DNA of 17,660 nt, taken from NCBI GenBank assembly GCA_938045195.1, contig CALINC010000119.1:1-17660 (forward strand), in the 5' to 3' direction. This document shows positions 7,887 through 15,441 of this stretch, piece by piece. Numbering within the stretch: the stretch's first letter is position 1; each line of letters starts with the position of its first letter. The notes beneath the pieces were generated by a model, which searched no databases, was not told the DNA's origin, and was given only the letters and a program-made list of their open reading frames with translations. The translations under genes were made by a program, and so were the position numbers. This DNA is from an uncultured Treponema sp. (GTDB lineage Bacteria; Spirochaetota; Spirochaetia; Treponematales; Treponemataceae).

Positions 7887-8987
7887 ATGAATTTGAACTT
7901 TATTCAATTTGTTTTTTATATAATATTTTTACCATGCTGTCTTTCCGCATTATTTGTGTATTTAATTATTTTATTTTCAAAAAAATATCACCTTTATGAT
8001 ACACCCGGCGGCAGAAAAATTCATTCGGGCTATATTCCGCGTTTAGGGGGAATAGGTTTTATTTCTGCTTATCTAATTGCATTTTTTATTTTCCATTTTA
8101 GATTTCCCGATTTTCGATTATTACAATCAAATTTCTTCTATATTGTTGTAGGGGCAACGTTTATTTTTATAATGGGAGCATGGGATGACCTTAAAAATTG
8201 GAAAGCAATTTATAAATTTTTAATACAGTGTTTTGCAGCAGCTCTTGTTTTATATGCCGGTTTTCATTTTAGGGGATTTAGTATCAAGGCAGCAGATATT
8301 TTTATAAATTTCGGTTATGCCGGTTATATATTAACTTTTTTTTGGATAATAGGAATTACAAATGCAATAAATCTTATGGATGGGATAGACGGGCAAGCGG
8401 GACTATTGAGTATATCGCTGCTGATAAGCTATTCGGTCATTTTTGCCGTTAAAGGGTTGAATATTGCAATCATTTATATATGTCTACTTTTAATTTTTGT
8501 AATTGTAGGTTTTTTATTTTTTAATCTTACAAAACCGAATGCCAAAATTTTTATGGGCGATTGCGGTTCTCAATTTTTAGGTTTTATTATTGCAATTCTT
8601 CCCTTATTACATCAAGATGATAATTCGGAAGTCATTAAATTGCCTTTTGCTGCAATGTTTTTAATGTTACCAATTTTTGATACTTTTGCTGCAATATGGC
8701 GCAGACTACGGGAAAAAAGATCTATAAGCGATGCCGATAAATTTCATCTTCACCATAAGTTAATGCTTATGGGGTTTTCATCAAGGAAAGCACTTATATT
8801 GTTTATTCTGCTTCAAAGTATAATAAATATTTTTGTAACTATTGCTATTTTAATGAGCGGGTTTACGGCAATTTTTATCATAATCGGATTAATCTTAATG
8901 GGTATCTTGTTTTTTGCATTAATTCATTATAAAAAAGAAAAATTAATTTCCGAAAATAAAAATGATCATCTACAAAAGGATCGCTAA
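7887..8987 (+). CDS. WecA/TagO-type polyprenyl-phosphate N-acetylhexosamine-1-phosphate transferase
   Basis: A polytopic transferase of the MraY/WecA family (366 aa from this start) that moves a sugar-1-phosphate from a UDP-sugar to a polyprenyl phosphate, starting a cell-surface glycan. Motifs: TPGGRKIHSGYIPRLGG (39-55), the Asp-rich GAWDDLKN (97-104), NAINLMDGIDG (159-169), KIFMGDCGSQFLG (220-232) and the cytoplasmic loop HLHH (287-290) typical of WecA/TagO rather than MraY. About ten hydrophobic segments. Start: ATG 7887 has AGGA (7877-7880) 6 bases upstream; ATG 7863 coincides with the predicted transcript start and lacks a good site; TTG 7827 lies in the -35 box. Four bases separate it from the next gene. 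UDP-GlcNAc as substrate is inferred from the family. Confidence 0.92.
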   Translation: MNLNFIQFVFYIIFLPCCLSALFVYLIILFSKKYHLYDTPGGRKIHSGYIPRLGGIGFISAYLIAFFIFHFRFPDFRLLQSNFFYIVVGATFIFIMGAWDDLKNWKAIYKFLIQCFAAALVLYAGFHFRGFSIKAADIFINFGYAGYILTFFWIIGITNAINLMDGIDGQAGLLSISLLISYSVIFAVKGLNIAIIYICLLLIFVIVGFLFFNLTKPNAKIFMGDCGSQFLGFIIAILPLLHQDDNSEVIKLPFAAMFLMLPIFDTFAAIWRRLREKRSISDADKFHLHHKLMLMGFSSRKALILFILLQSIINIFVTIAILMSGFTAIFIIIGLILMGILFFALIHYKKEKLISENKNDHLQKDR

Positions 8988-8991
8988 CTAA

Positions 8992-9780
8992 ATGGAAAAA
9001 AAGATAGGAAAAATCATTTTATTATTTTGGATTTTTAATTGTTTAACCGTATTTATAATTTATAAAATTTTTAAAACGGATAGCGAAATTTTAAGCAGTT
9101 TTTTAATTCATATCACATTATGGCATGCCCTTCTTTTACTTTTTTTGGTATTGCATAAGTCCGAATTTGTCAATTCAGACAACGGCGTTGTGTTAGAAAA
9201 AGTAAATCTTGCAAATATAATAACACTTTGCAGGATAAGTTCTGTACCCCTAATTGCTTTTTTATTAAAACAGCACCACATACGCAGCATCTTAATAATT
9301 TTGTCCATTGCATTGGCTTTGATTTTTTTAACCGATTTATTTGACGGATTTATTGCAAGAAAATTTAATCAAGAAACCGGCATAGGAAAAATGCTCGATT
9401 CCATGAGCGACTACTCTCTTCTGGGACTTGTTTCTATCGTGTATTTTCAATTAGGTTTATTACCGCATTGGTTTTTCTATTTAATATTGGGAAGGCTTAT
9501 GTTTCAAACCGTAGGTATGGCATTTTTTATGCTGTTAAAATTTCCGATGGAGATAAAATCGACCTACGGGGGAAAAATTACTATTGCCGCTACAATGTCG
9601 TTCTATGCAATTAAATTACTCCAATTTTTTATTCCCATATCCAATATTTTAAAAAATATTTTTATAATTGCCGAATACTGCTGCGGCTTTATTATTTTTG
9701 TATTTTCTTTTGAAAAAATATATATTTTTTACAAACATTATAAAAAATATGAAAGTCAAAAAATAAAATACAATGTTTAA
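8992..9780 (+). CDS. CDP-alcohol phosphatidyltransferase family membrane protein
   Basis: An integral membrane enzyme (262 aa) that transfers a phospho-alcohol from a CDP-linked donor, releasing CMP. The full catalytic signature D-x2-DG-x2-AR-x8-G-x3-D-x3-D is intact: Asp115, Asp118-Gly119, Ala122-Arg123, Gly132, Asp136 and Asp140. The preceding NLANIITLCRISSVP (72-86) is the usual opening of PgsA-like proteins. The catalytic domain is preceded by an extra stretch of about 70 residues with two hydrophobic segments (about 8-26 and 35-55), so the protein is longer at the N-terminus than standard PgsA. The acceptor (glycerol-3-phosphate, choline, inositol phosphate or a glycolipid) cannot be assigned. 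Translationally close to the WecA-like gene (4-base gap), it probably acts in the same envelope lipid or glycolipid route. Confidence 0.9.
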   Translation: MEKKIGKIILLFWIFNCLTVFIIYKIFKTDSEILSSFLIHITLWHALLLLFLVLHKSEFVNSDNGVVLEKVNLANIITLCRISSVPLIAFLLKQHHIRSILIILSIALALIFLTDLFDGFIARKFNQETGIGKMLDSMSDYSLLGLVSIVYFQLGLLPHWFFYLILGRLMFQTVGMAFFMLLKFPMEIKSTYGGKITIAATMSFYAIKLLQFFIPISNILKNIFIIAEYCCGFIIFVFSFEKIYIFYKHYKKYESQKIKYNV

Positions 9781-9847
9781 AAATTCATCATGCTTTACCA
9801 TACTAAAAAATTACATTCTGTTAAATCTAGCCGTAAGGTCAAAAAAA

Positions 9848-9856
9848 TGGTAAAAT
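9848..9856 (+). promoter_or_regulatory. Extended -10 element placed for a leaderless glgX mRNA
   Basis: TGG-TAAAAT fits the TGnTAnnnT extended -10 pattern (TAAAAT is 5/6 of consensus). No -35 is evident at 16-18 bases, which extended -10 promoters tolerate. The predicted transcript start (about 9863) falls at the glgX ATG (9865). This agrees with the absence of any Shine-Dalgarno there. Confidence 0.4.
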
Positions 9857-9864
9857 AAAAATTT

Positions 9865-11997
9865 ATGGAGAACTTAGTATTTTTAAAAGGTAAAGCGCAG
9901 CCTTTTGGTGCGGAACTTTATGCTGACGGAGTAAATTTTTGCGTATTCTCAAAAAATGCTTTAGGAATTACGCTGCATTTGTTTAATAGCAAAGACGATG
10001 AAACACCTGCTTTCAGTTATGAGCTTAATCCCGACGAAAACAAAACCGGCGATGTATGGCATGTTTTTGTTAAAGGTTTAAAAAAAGGCGCACTCTATTT
10101 ATATACGGCGGATGGAATTTTTTTACCGTATGAAGGGCACCTATTCAACAAAAATAATTACTTGCTCGACCCTTATGCAAAACAGCTGACAAACTCTTCC
10201 GTTTTTAATTCTGCTCAAGTGCAGACATTTAAATTCCACAATAGTACGAGCCCTTTCTTTAATGAAACCAAAAATGCAAAAGGGTTTCCAAAGTGTGTTG
10301 TAATAGATAATGCAGAATTCGATTGGCAAAATGATCATCCGATAAATATTCCGCTTTGTAAATGTATAATTTATGAAGCTCATGTTAAGGGTTTAACCGC
10401 TTTGAATTTTGAAATTGAAGAAAAAAAAAGAGGCAAGTATTTAGGTTTAGTAGATATTATTCCTTATTTAAAAAAGCTCGGAATTACATCACTTGAACTT
10501 TTACCGCTTTTTGAATTTGATGAAACTGAAAATTTTAATGTAAATCCTAAAACCGGCGAGGCATTAAAAAATTATTGGGGTTATAGTACCTTATCTTTTT
10601 TTGCACCTAAAGCAAATTATGCTGAAAATCCGCACGAAGCCGTAAACGAATTTAAGCGTATGGTTAGAGAATTTCATAAGGCAGAAATTGAAATTATTTT
10701 AGATGTGGTTTTTAATCACACTGCAGAAGGGAATGAAAACGGTCCTGTATTTTCATTTAAGGGCTTTGATAATGCCGTCTACTATCATCTTGAAGAAAAT
10801 AAAAGTTTATACAAGAATTACTCCGGCTGCGGCAATACGGTAAATACGTCGCATACCGTAACTGCTCAGTTTGTAATTGATTGCTTGCGTTACTGGGTTA
10901 CCGAAATGCATGTTGACGGGTTCCGCTTTGATTTGGCTCCGGTACTTGCACGCGGAAAAAACGGCGAGCTTGATGCCAATTCATTTTTACTCGATGCTAT
11001 TGCAAACGACCCGGTTTTATCTTCTGCAAAAATGATTGCAGAACCTTGGGACGCATGCGGCGGTTATATGGTTGGAGCTTTCCCCGGAAGATGGGCTGAA
11101 TGGAATGATAAATTCCGTGACGCAGTTCGTTCGTTTTGGCTTCAACCAAATCCTGATATTCGGGAACTTGCAACCCGTGTAACCGGTTCTTCCGATTTAT
11201 ATTCTCAAAATGGACGGCATCCGTATCAATCCATAAACTTTGTTTGCTGCCATGACGGTTTTACACTTTGCGATTTATTACGCTATTCGGAAAAACATAA
11301 TGAAGAAAACGGCGAATGGAATCGAGACGGCTCAAATAATAATTTAAGTTTTAATCATGGCATTGAAGGTTTAGCTTCTGCAGAAATAGAAGCCGTGCGT
11401 ATGCGTATGGCAAAGAATATTTTAATTACACTTTTACTTTCCGCAGGGACGCCTATGCTTAATATGGGCGATGAAGTTTTTAGGACACAAAACGGAAACA
11501 ATAATGCGTATTGTCAAGATAATGCCGTCTCATGGTTCGACTGGACATTAATAAAAACAAATGCCGGTCTTTTTGAATTTGCAAGTAAACTTATAAAGTT
11601 AAGAATAAATCATTTTTCTTTTATAAGAAAAAGTTTTTTTACCGGTGTAGAAAAAGTTTATGGAGCAGGCAGCGATTTGCAATGGTTTAATAATGAAGCA
11701 AAGTCTCCCGACTGGAATTTTCCCGCGCAGTTTCTTGCATTTTTAATCGATGGAAATAAAATTAATTTGGAAAGTGATGTTGATGATAATGATTTTTATA
11801 TTATTTTTAACGGCTATGAAACCGATGTTACGGCAAAACTTCCCGCTCTCAATTCGGGGAAACTATGGCACCGCTTAATTGACACATCATATCCCTCAGG
11901 GCAGGACTTTATTGACGAAACCAAAGCGGAGCAAATTACCGGGCAGAATTGTTATGTAGTGCTGGCTAATAGTGCGGTTGTCCTTATTTCAAAATAA
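9865..11997 (+). CDS. glgX: Glycogen debranching enzyme GlgX (GH13 isoamylase type)
   Basis: A 710-aa alpha-1,6-glucosidase/isoamylase-like enzyme that trims branches from glycogen. The N-terminal CBM48-like domain (about 5-110) opens with QPFGAELYADGVNFCVFS. The GH13 barrel has all conserved regions: I DVVFNH (280-285), II DGFRFDLA with nucleophile Asp356, III MIAEPWD with general acid Glu393, and IV VCCHD with His463-Asp464. WGYSTLSFFAP (238-248) is also typical of GlgX. The family length matches. The start is firm: an in-frame TAA lies at 9856-9858 and the next internal Met is at about residue 266. No ribosome-binding site precedes the ATG; the nearest purine-rich AAGGTC (9835-9840) is 24 bases away. 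It converges on galK with a 12-base gap. Confidence 0.95.
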   Translation: MENLVFLKGKAQPFGAELYADGVNFCVFSKNALGITLHLFNSKDDETPAFSYELNPDENKTGDVWHVFVKGLKKGALYLYTADGIFLPYEGHLFNKNNYLLDPYAKQLTNSSVFNSAQVQTFKFHNSTSPFFNETKNAKGFPKCVVIDNAEFDWQNDHPINIPLCKCIIYEAHVKGLTALNFEIEEKKRGKYLGLVDIIPYLKKLGITSLELLPLFEFDETENFNVNPKTGEALKNYWGYSTLSFFAPKANYAENPHEAVNEFKRMVREFHKAEIEIILDVVFNHTAEGNENGPVFSFKGFDNAVYYHLEENKSLYKNYSGCGNTVNTSHTVTAQFVIDCLRYWVTEMHVDGFRFDLAPVLARGKNGELDANSFLLDAIANDPVLSSAKMIAEPWDACGGYMVGAFPGRWAEWNDKFRDAVRSFWLQPNPDIRELATRVTGSSDLYSQNGRHPYQSINFVCCHDGFTLCDLLRYSEKHNEENGEWNRDGSNNNLSFNHGIEGLASAEIEAVRMRMAKNILITLLLSAGTPMLNMGDEVFRTQNGNNNAYCQDNAVSWFDWTLIKTNAGLFEFASKLIKLRINHFSFIRKSFFTGVEKVYGAGSDLQWFNNEAKSPDWNFPAQFLAFLIDGNKINLESDVDDNDFYIIFNGYETDVTAKLPALNSGKLWHRLIDTSYPSGQDFIDETKAEQITGQNCYVVLANSAVVLISK

Positions 11998-12009
11998 AAA
12001 TACTTTCAT

Positions 12010-13191
12010 TTAGTCTTTTATTATAGAGGCTCCGTTTGCAATGTTGCAGGTAAAAAAAGAAGCGGTCAAACCGGTTTCGCTCTTATATATTGTGCCGACG
12101 CTTTCTGCAAAATTTTTACAAGAAGCTCCGTGTACGATCGCTATTGCACAACCTGAAAAACCTGCACCGGTCATTCTGGCGCCGATGCAGCCTTCCTGTT
12201 TTATTGCTGCAAAATACAGCGAATCCAATTCTTTTCCCGTAACTTCATAATCTTCTTTTAAAGATATATGTGATTCGCATAAAAGCGTTCCCAATAGGGT
12301 TAGATTATTTTGTTTTAAGGCTTCTACGGCTTTTGTTACACGGGTACTTTCCGTAATGCAATGCTTAACTCTTTTTGCAATTATCTCTCTGCAGTTTTTT
12401 TTAATATCGGTTTCCAACGAGGCATAATCTTTAATATTTAAATCGCATAAAAAATTTATATGTTGCTTTTGTTTTAAAAAAGCAAGTGCCGCATCGCATT
12501 CGGCTTTGCGTTCATTGTATTTTGAATCCGTTAATTTTCTGGGTCTATTTGAATTCATTACAACTATTTTATACGGACTAATATTAAGCGGCACATACTC
12601 ATAATGAAGCGAAGACGTATTAAGTAATACCGCTTTATTTTCTTTCCCCATTACTATTGCAAACTGGTCCATTATGCCGGACTTTAAATTTAAAAATTCG
12701 TTTTCGACGCGCATTCCCGTTTTGGCAAGTGTAATTCCGTCAATCTCAAAATTAAATAGTGAACAAACGGCGGTTCCGAAGCCTACTTCCAAGGCTGCCG
12801 ATGAAGACAATCCCGATCCCGCAGGAATATCACTTGAAATTAAAACTTCAAAACCGCAGTTTATGTGTAAGCCTTGTTCCCGTAAATATATTATCATGCC
12901 GTTTAAGTAATTTGCAAAGCCGTTTTTGGCGCTATATGTACAATTTTCACTTATCGAAAATTCGAATATTTCTTTTTTACCGGAACTTTTATACATTATC
13001 TTTTTATCGCTCCGTTTACGGATTGCAACGAGCAAAAACAAATTGATTGCAGCGGGAAAAACTAAGCCGCCGTTATAATCTATATGTTCTCCGATAATAT
13101 TTACGCGCGCAGGAGCCGCTGCAATTTTAATTTCATTTTTGGAGTTTCCATATTGAAGAATAAATTCCTTTTTTAGATTTTGTGCAAGCAT
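12010..13191 (-). CDS. galK: Galactokinase
   Basis: A GHMP-family kinase (393 aa) phosphorylating galactose at C1 in the Leloir pathway. The substrate signature RVNIIGEHIDYNGG (29-42) has Ile where most galactokinases have Thr (GEHTDYN). The ATP-binding GHMP motif is IPAGSGLSSSAA (122-133). GIMDQF (172-177) supplies the probable catalytic Asp175, and the third motif is GARMTGAGFSGCA (337-349). Together these separate it from mevalonate or homoserine kinases. AGGA lies 7-8 bases upstream of the ATG. No galT or galE is in the window. Immediately upstream, on the promoter side, lies a copy of a 27-bp interspersed repeat with an attached hairpin. No intrinsic terminator is visible in the 12 bases shared with glgX. 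Confidence 0.94.
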   Translation of the reverse strand: MLAQNLKKEFILQYGNSKNEIKIAAAPARVNIIGEHIDYNGGLVFPAAINLFLLVAIRKRSDKKIMYKSSGKKEIFEFSISENCTYSAKNGFANYLNGMIIYLREQGLHINCGFEVLISSDIPAGSGLSSSAALEVGFGTAVCSLFNFEIDGITLAKTGMRVENEFLNLKSGIMDQFAIVMGKENKAVLLNTSSLHYEYVPLNISPYKIVVMNSNRPRKLTDSKYNERKAECDAALAFLKQKQHINFLCDLNIKDYASLETDIKKNCREIIAKRVKHCITESTRVTKAVEALKQNNLTLLGTLLCESHISLKEDYEVTGKELDSLYFAAIKQEGCIGARMTGAGFSGCAIAIVHGASCKNFAESVGTIYKSETGLTASFFTCNIANGASIIKD

Positions 13192-13217
13192 AATTTTTCC
13201 TATTTATGACAATGTCC

Positions 13218-13244
13218 TTTATTCGTGCGGAGGGTTTAATACCC
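13218..13244 (+). repeat. Interspersed 27-bp repeat, copy 1
   Basis: Begins TTTATTCGTGCGG and ends TTTAATACCC. It is identical over all 27 bases to 17606-17632, in the same orientation. Its own GC-rich hairpin (13242-13261) follows. It lies 27 bases upstream of galK on the opposite strand to the gene. The 118-base galK/SPFH gap consists almost wholly of this element and the hairpins at 13242-13296. Confidence 0.85.
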
Positions 13245-13261
13245 CGGCGCTTGCGTCGGGG
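13242..13261. repeat. GC-rich hairpin attached to repeat copy 1
   Basis: An eight-pair stem (CCCCGGCG against CGTCGGGG, one G-T pair) closes on a CTTG tetraloop (13250-13253). On the + strand it is followed by TTGTTGATT, only weakly T-rich. On the minus strand no T-run follows, so it is not a standard terminator for the SPFH operon. It could instead block read-through or stabilise the 3' end. Confidence 0.7.
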
Positions 13262-13280
13262 TTGTTGATTGGGAACCTCT

Positions 13281-13296
13281 AAAAACCTCAGTTTTT
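13281..13296 (-). terminator. Possible weak terminator after the SPFH operon
   Basis: A six-pair stem AAAAAC (13281-13286) with GTTTTT (13291-13296) and a 4-base loop, 14 bases after the stop of the second SPFH gene. On the minus strand the descending arm is itself a run of five T, followed by AGAGG. The stem is AT-rich and short, so termination would be weak. It sits next to the GC-rich hairpin at 13242-13261, and the two may work together. Confidence 0.35.
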
Positions 13297-13309
13297 TGCA
13301 GATGCCCTA

Positions 13310-14236
13310 TTATCCCTTTATAATATTTTCAGCTGCTTCAAGCGTCATTTTTTTAATGTCGGTTAAATCGGCGGTCATAATTACTTTTGCCTGTTCTTCG
13401 ATTGCAGAGAGGGCATTTATCCATTCTTGCGAGACGGTAAGTTTTGCCGCTTCTATACCTCCTTGTAATTGAGTGGAAGCTGCAATTTTTTTAATACCTT
13501 CTGCAGTGGCTTCGGCAACGGCTACAATTTCTTTTGCTTGTCCCTCCGCTTCGTTTATCATACGTTCTTTTTCACCGGCACTGATATTTACTGCTTCTTC
13601 ATAAGACGCTCTTGACAAGTTAATAACGGTTTCCATCTCTCCGACGGAACGGGCTATTTCGGCACGCTTTTCGCGTTCCGCTTTCATTTGGTTTTCCATT
13701 GCTTCCATTATAGAATCGGAGACACGGATATTTTGAATTTCATAGCGGGTAACTTTTACTCCCCACGGATCGGAGGCTTCGTCTACGGCTTTTACAACTT
13801 GCGCATTTATTTTTTCCCGCGCTTCAAAGGTATCATCCAAATCAAGCTGACCGACAACCGAACGCATAGTAGTTTGCGCCAAAAGAATTGTTGCATAGCG
13901 ATAATCCTTTATTCCATAGCTTGCTTTAACCGGATCAAACACCTGTAAATATAAAATACCGTCGATACGTACTTGAACATTATCTTTTGTAAAACAATCT
14001 TGAGCAGGAACGTCAATAGCTTGTTCTTTTAATGTTTGGCGGTAACGCACCTTATCCAAAAACGGAAATAAAATGTGAAATCCTGCATCCAGTGTTGCCT
14101 GATATTTACCGAGACGCTCCACAATTAAGGTCATTTTATGCGGAACAATTCTTATACTTCTAATAAGTGCCAAAATAAAGATAAGTGCAAGTAATGAACC
14201 GATAACAATAGAAACAATAAAGTTAAGATTATGCAT
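13310..14236 (-). CDS. SPFH/band 7 membrane protein, paraslipin (stomatin-like), second of a pair
   Basis: 308 aa. One N-terminal membrane segment (about 5-26), then the SPFH domain starting at about 29 with VERLGKYQATLDAGFHILFPFLD (38-60) and DNVQVRIDGILYLQVFDPVKASYG (86-109). The MRSVVGQLDLDDTFEARE block and VTRYEIQNI follow. A helical/coiled-coil flotillin-like region comes next (about 178-245, rich in Glu/Lys/Ala), then a short C-terminus. The pattern matches the paraslipin/QmcA (SLP-2-like) branch, which forms large oligomeric membrane rings and scaffolds proteases and lipids. Its ATG overlaps the end of the upstream paralogue by 8 bases, with AGGAGG (14242-14247) 5 bases before it. The two proteins are closely similar through the SPFH core and diverge after it. 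No NfeD partner gene is adjacent. Confidence 0.9.
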   Translation of the reverse strand: MHNLNFIVSIVIGSLLALIFILALIRSIRIVPHKMTLIVERLGKYQATLDAGFHILFPFLDKVRYRQTLKEQAIDVPAQDCFTKDNVQVRIDGILYLQVFDPVKASYGIKDYRYATILLAQTTMRSVVGQLDLDDTFEAREKINAQVVKAVDEASDPWGVKVTRYEIQNIRVSDSIMEAMENQMKAEREKRAEIARSVGEMETVINLSRASYEEAVNISAGEKERMINEAEGQAKEIVAVAEATAEGIKKIAASTQLQGGIEAAKLTVSQEWINALSAIEEQAKVIMTADLTDIKKMTLEAAENIIKG

Positions 14237-15158
14237 GTGCGCCTCCTTTTATTTTTAAGGTTTCGGTTCCCGCATTTTTAATTATATCCGTAAGAGCTGC
14301 CAGTCCTGCAACTTTTTCAGGATAAACGGAAACTTTCGATTTTTTAATAATTGATTCAAACCGCTGGATATAATTTTCTGCAAGCCGTATACCCATTGCG
14401 GTTTTTCCTCCGGGCTGCGAAAGTGCGTCGGCAATAAGGCGTAAACCCTCAGCAGTTGCATTACTGGTTATTTCAATTGCTTTTGACCTGCCTTCGGCAA
14501 GGTTTATTTTGCGTTGTTTTTCGCCCATAGCTTTATTTATCGCTTCTTCTTTTTTACCTAACGAAATATTTATACGCGATTGCTGTTTACCTTCACTGGA
14601 AAGAATATTTGCTCTTTTTTCACGTTCGGCGCGCATTTGACGTTCCATTGCCTCAAGTATCGTGCGGGTCGGTGTTATGTCGCGAATTTCATAGCGGGTA
14701 ACTTTTATACCCCAGTTATCGGATGCCTCATCGAGGGCTTTTACAATATTATCATTTATGCCTTCACGGCCGGAAAACGTTTTATCCAATTCCATCTTTC
14801 CGATTTCGCTTCGCATTGTAGTTTTTGCAAGCTGAGCAACGGCATAGCGGTAATTATCAATACCGTAACTTGCTTTAACCGGATCAAAAATTTTTAAATA
14901 AAGAATTCCATCTACTTGAACTTGTACGTTATCCGATGTAATACAAATTTGCGGATCTACGTCCAAAGCTTCTTCTTTTAAATTCTGTTTGTACGCAACT
15001 CTATCGATAAAAGGAACAAGAATATGGAAGCCGGCAGTCAATGTACGCGAGTATTTGCCGAGGCTTTCGATAACATAACTCTCTTGTTCCGGAACGACGA
15101 CCGCAATTCTGAAAAGAATAATAACGACGATTGCCGAAATTATATAAACGGGTATCAT
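14229..15158 (-). CDS. SPFH/band 7 membrane protein, paraslipin (stomatin-like), first of a pair
   Basis: 309 aa, same architecture as its downstream paralogue. N-terminal membrane segment (about 3-22), then IESLGKYSRTLTAGFHILVPFID and DNVQVQVDGILYLKIFDPVKASYG. A TTMRSEIGKMELDKTFSGRE block and the VTRYEIRDI strand follow. A coiled-coil region begins ERQMRAEREKRANILSSEGKQQSRIN, a segment strongly typical of paraslipins. The C-terminal tail is longer and basic (IKKSKVSVYPEK). An AGGAGG (15163-15168) lies 4 bases before the ATG. Head of a two-gene operon behind the terminator of the lytic transglycosylase. A clean promoter is not obvious; TATACT (15202-15197) could be a -10 box but lacks a matching -35. 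A hetero-oligomer with the downstream protein is inferred from overlap and similarity, as with HflK/HflC. Confidence 0.91.
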   Translation of the reverse strand: MIPVYIISAIVVIILFRIAVVVPEQESYVIESLGKYSRTLTAGFHILVPFIDRVAYKQNLKEEALDVDPQICITSDNVQVQVDGILYLKIFDPVKASYGIDNYRYAVAQLAKTTMRSEIGKMELDKTFSGREGINDNIVKALDEASDNWGIKVTRYEIRDITPTRTILEAMERQMRAEREKRANILSSEGKQQSRINISLGKKEEAINKAMGEKQRKINLAEGRSKAIEITSNATAEGLRLIADALSQPGGKTAMGIRLAENYIQRFESIIKKSKVSVYPEKVAGLAALTDIIKNAGTETLKIKGGAHA

Positions 15159-15300
15159 AAAACCTCCTGATAAAAACTTTTTATAGTTTCACTTATAGTA
15201 TATTTTAAGTTTATCATATTTATCTATGAATTACAAGATATAGATATAGATAATACTGAATAATGTTAATTATATGAATAGAAGCCTTACAAAATAATAA

Positions 15301-15332
15301 ACCTGTTCGGAAACTTCCGTTTCAGAACAGGT
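15301..15332 (-). terminator. Intrinsic terminator downstream of the lytic transglycosylase
   Basis: Arms ACCTGTTC (15301-15308) and GAACAGGT (15325-15332), one G/A mismatch, then GAAAC/GTTTC (15310-15314 and 15319-15323) and a 4-base loop. Reading the minus strand, the stem is followed by TTTATTATTTTG. It ends transcription of the transglycosylase about 110 bases after its stop and insulates the SPFH operon. In the 283-base gap 15159-15441, the rest is AT-rich with no other recognisable feature. Confidence 0.82.
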
Positions 15333-15441
15333 CTAATTATCATCATAACAAATGACAATTATGTGAATAATTTTTTCCCAATGCAAATAATTTAATATTA
15401 TTAGAAAAATTACAATTACCTAATAAGAAACGGTATAAACC

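Noticed and set aside
11998..12009. Searched for a bidirectional terminator between glgX and galK
   Set aside because: Only 12 bases with no inverted repeat of useful length nearby; nothing to annotate.
13310..15158. Interpretation of the SPFH pair as HflK/HflC
   Set aside because: Sequence blocks such as DNVQVQVDGILYLK and the AEREKRA coiled coil fit paraslipin/QmcA better, and no hflX or hfq context is present.
15386..15402. AATAAT/ATTATT inverted repeat downstream of the transglycosylase
   Set aside because: Six A-T pairs in an AT-rich gap are expected by chance; the terminator at 15301-15332 is far stronger.
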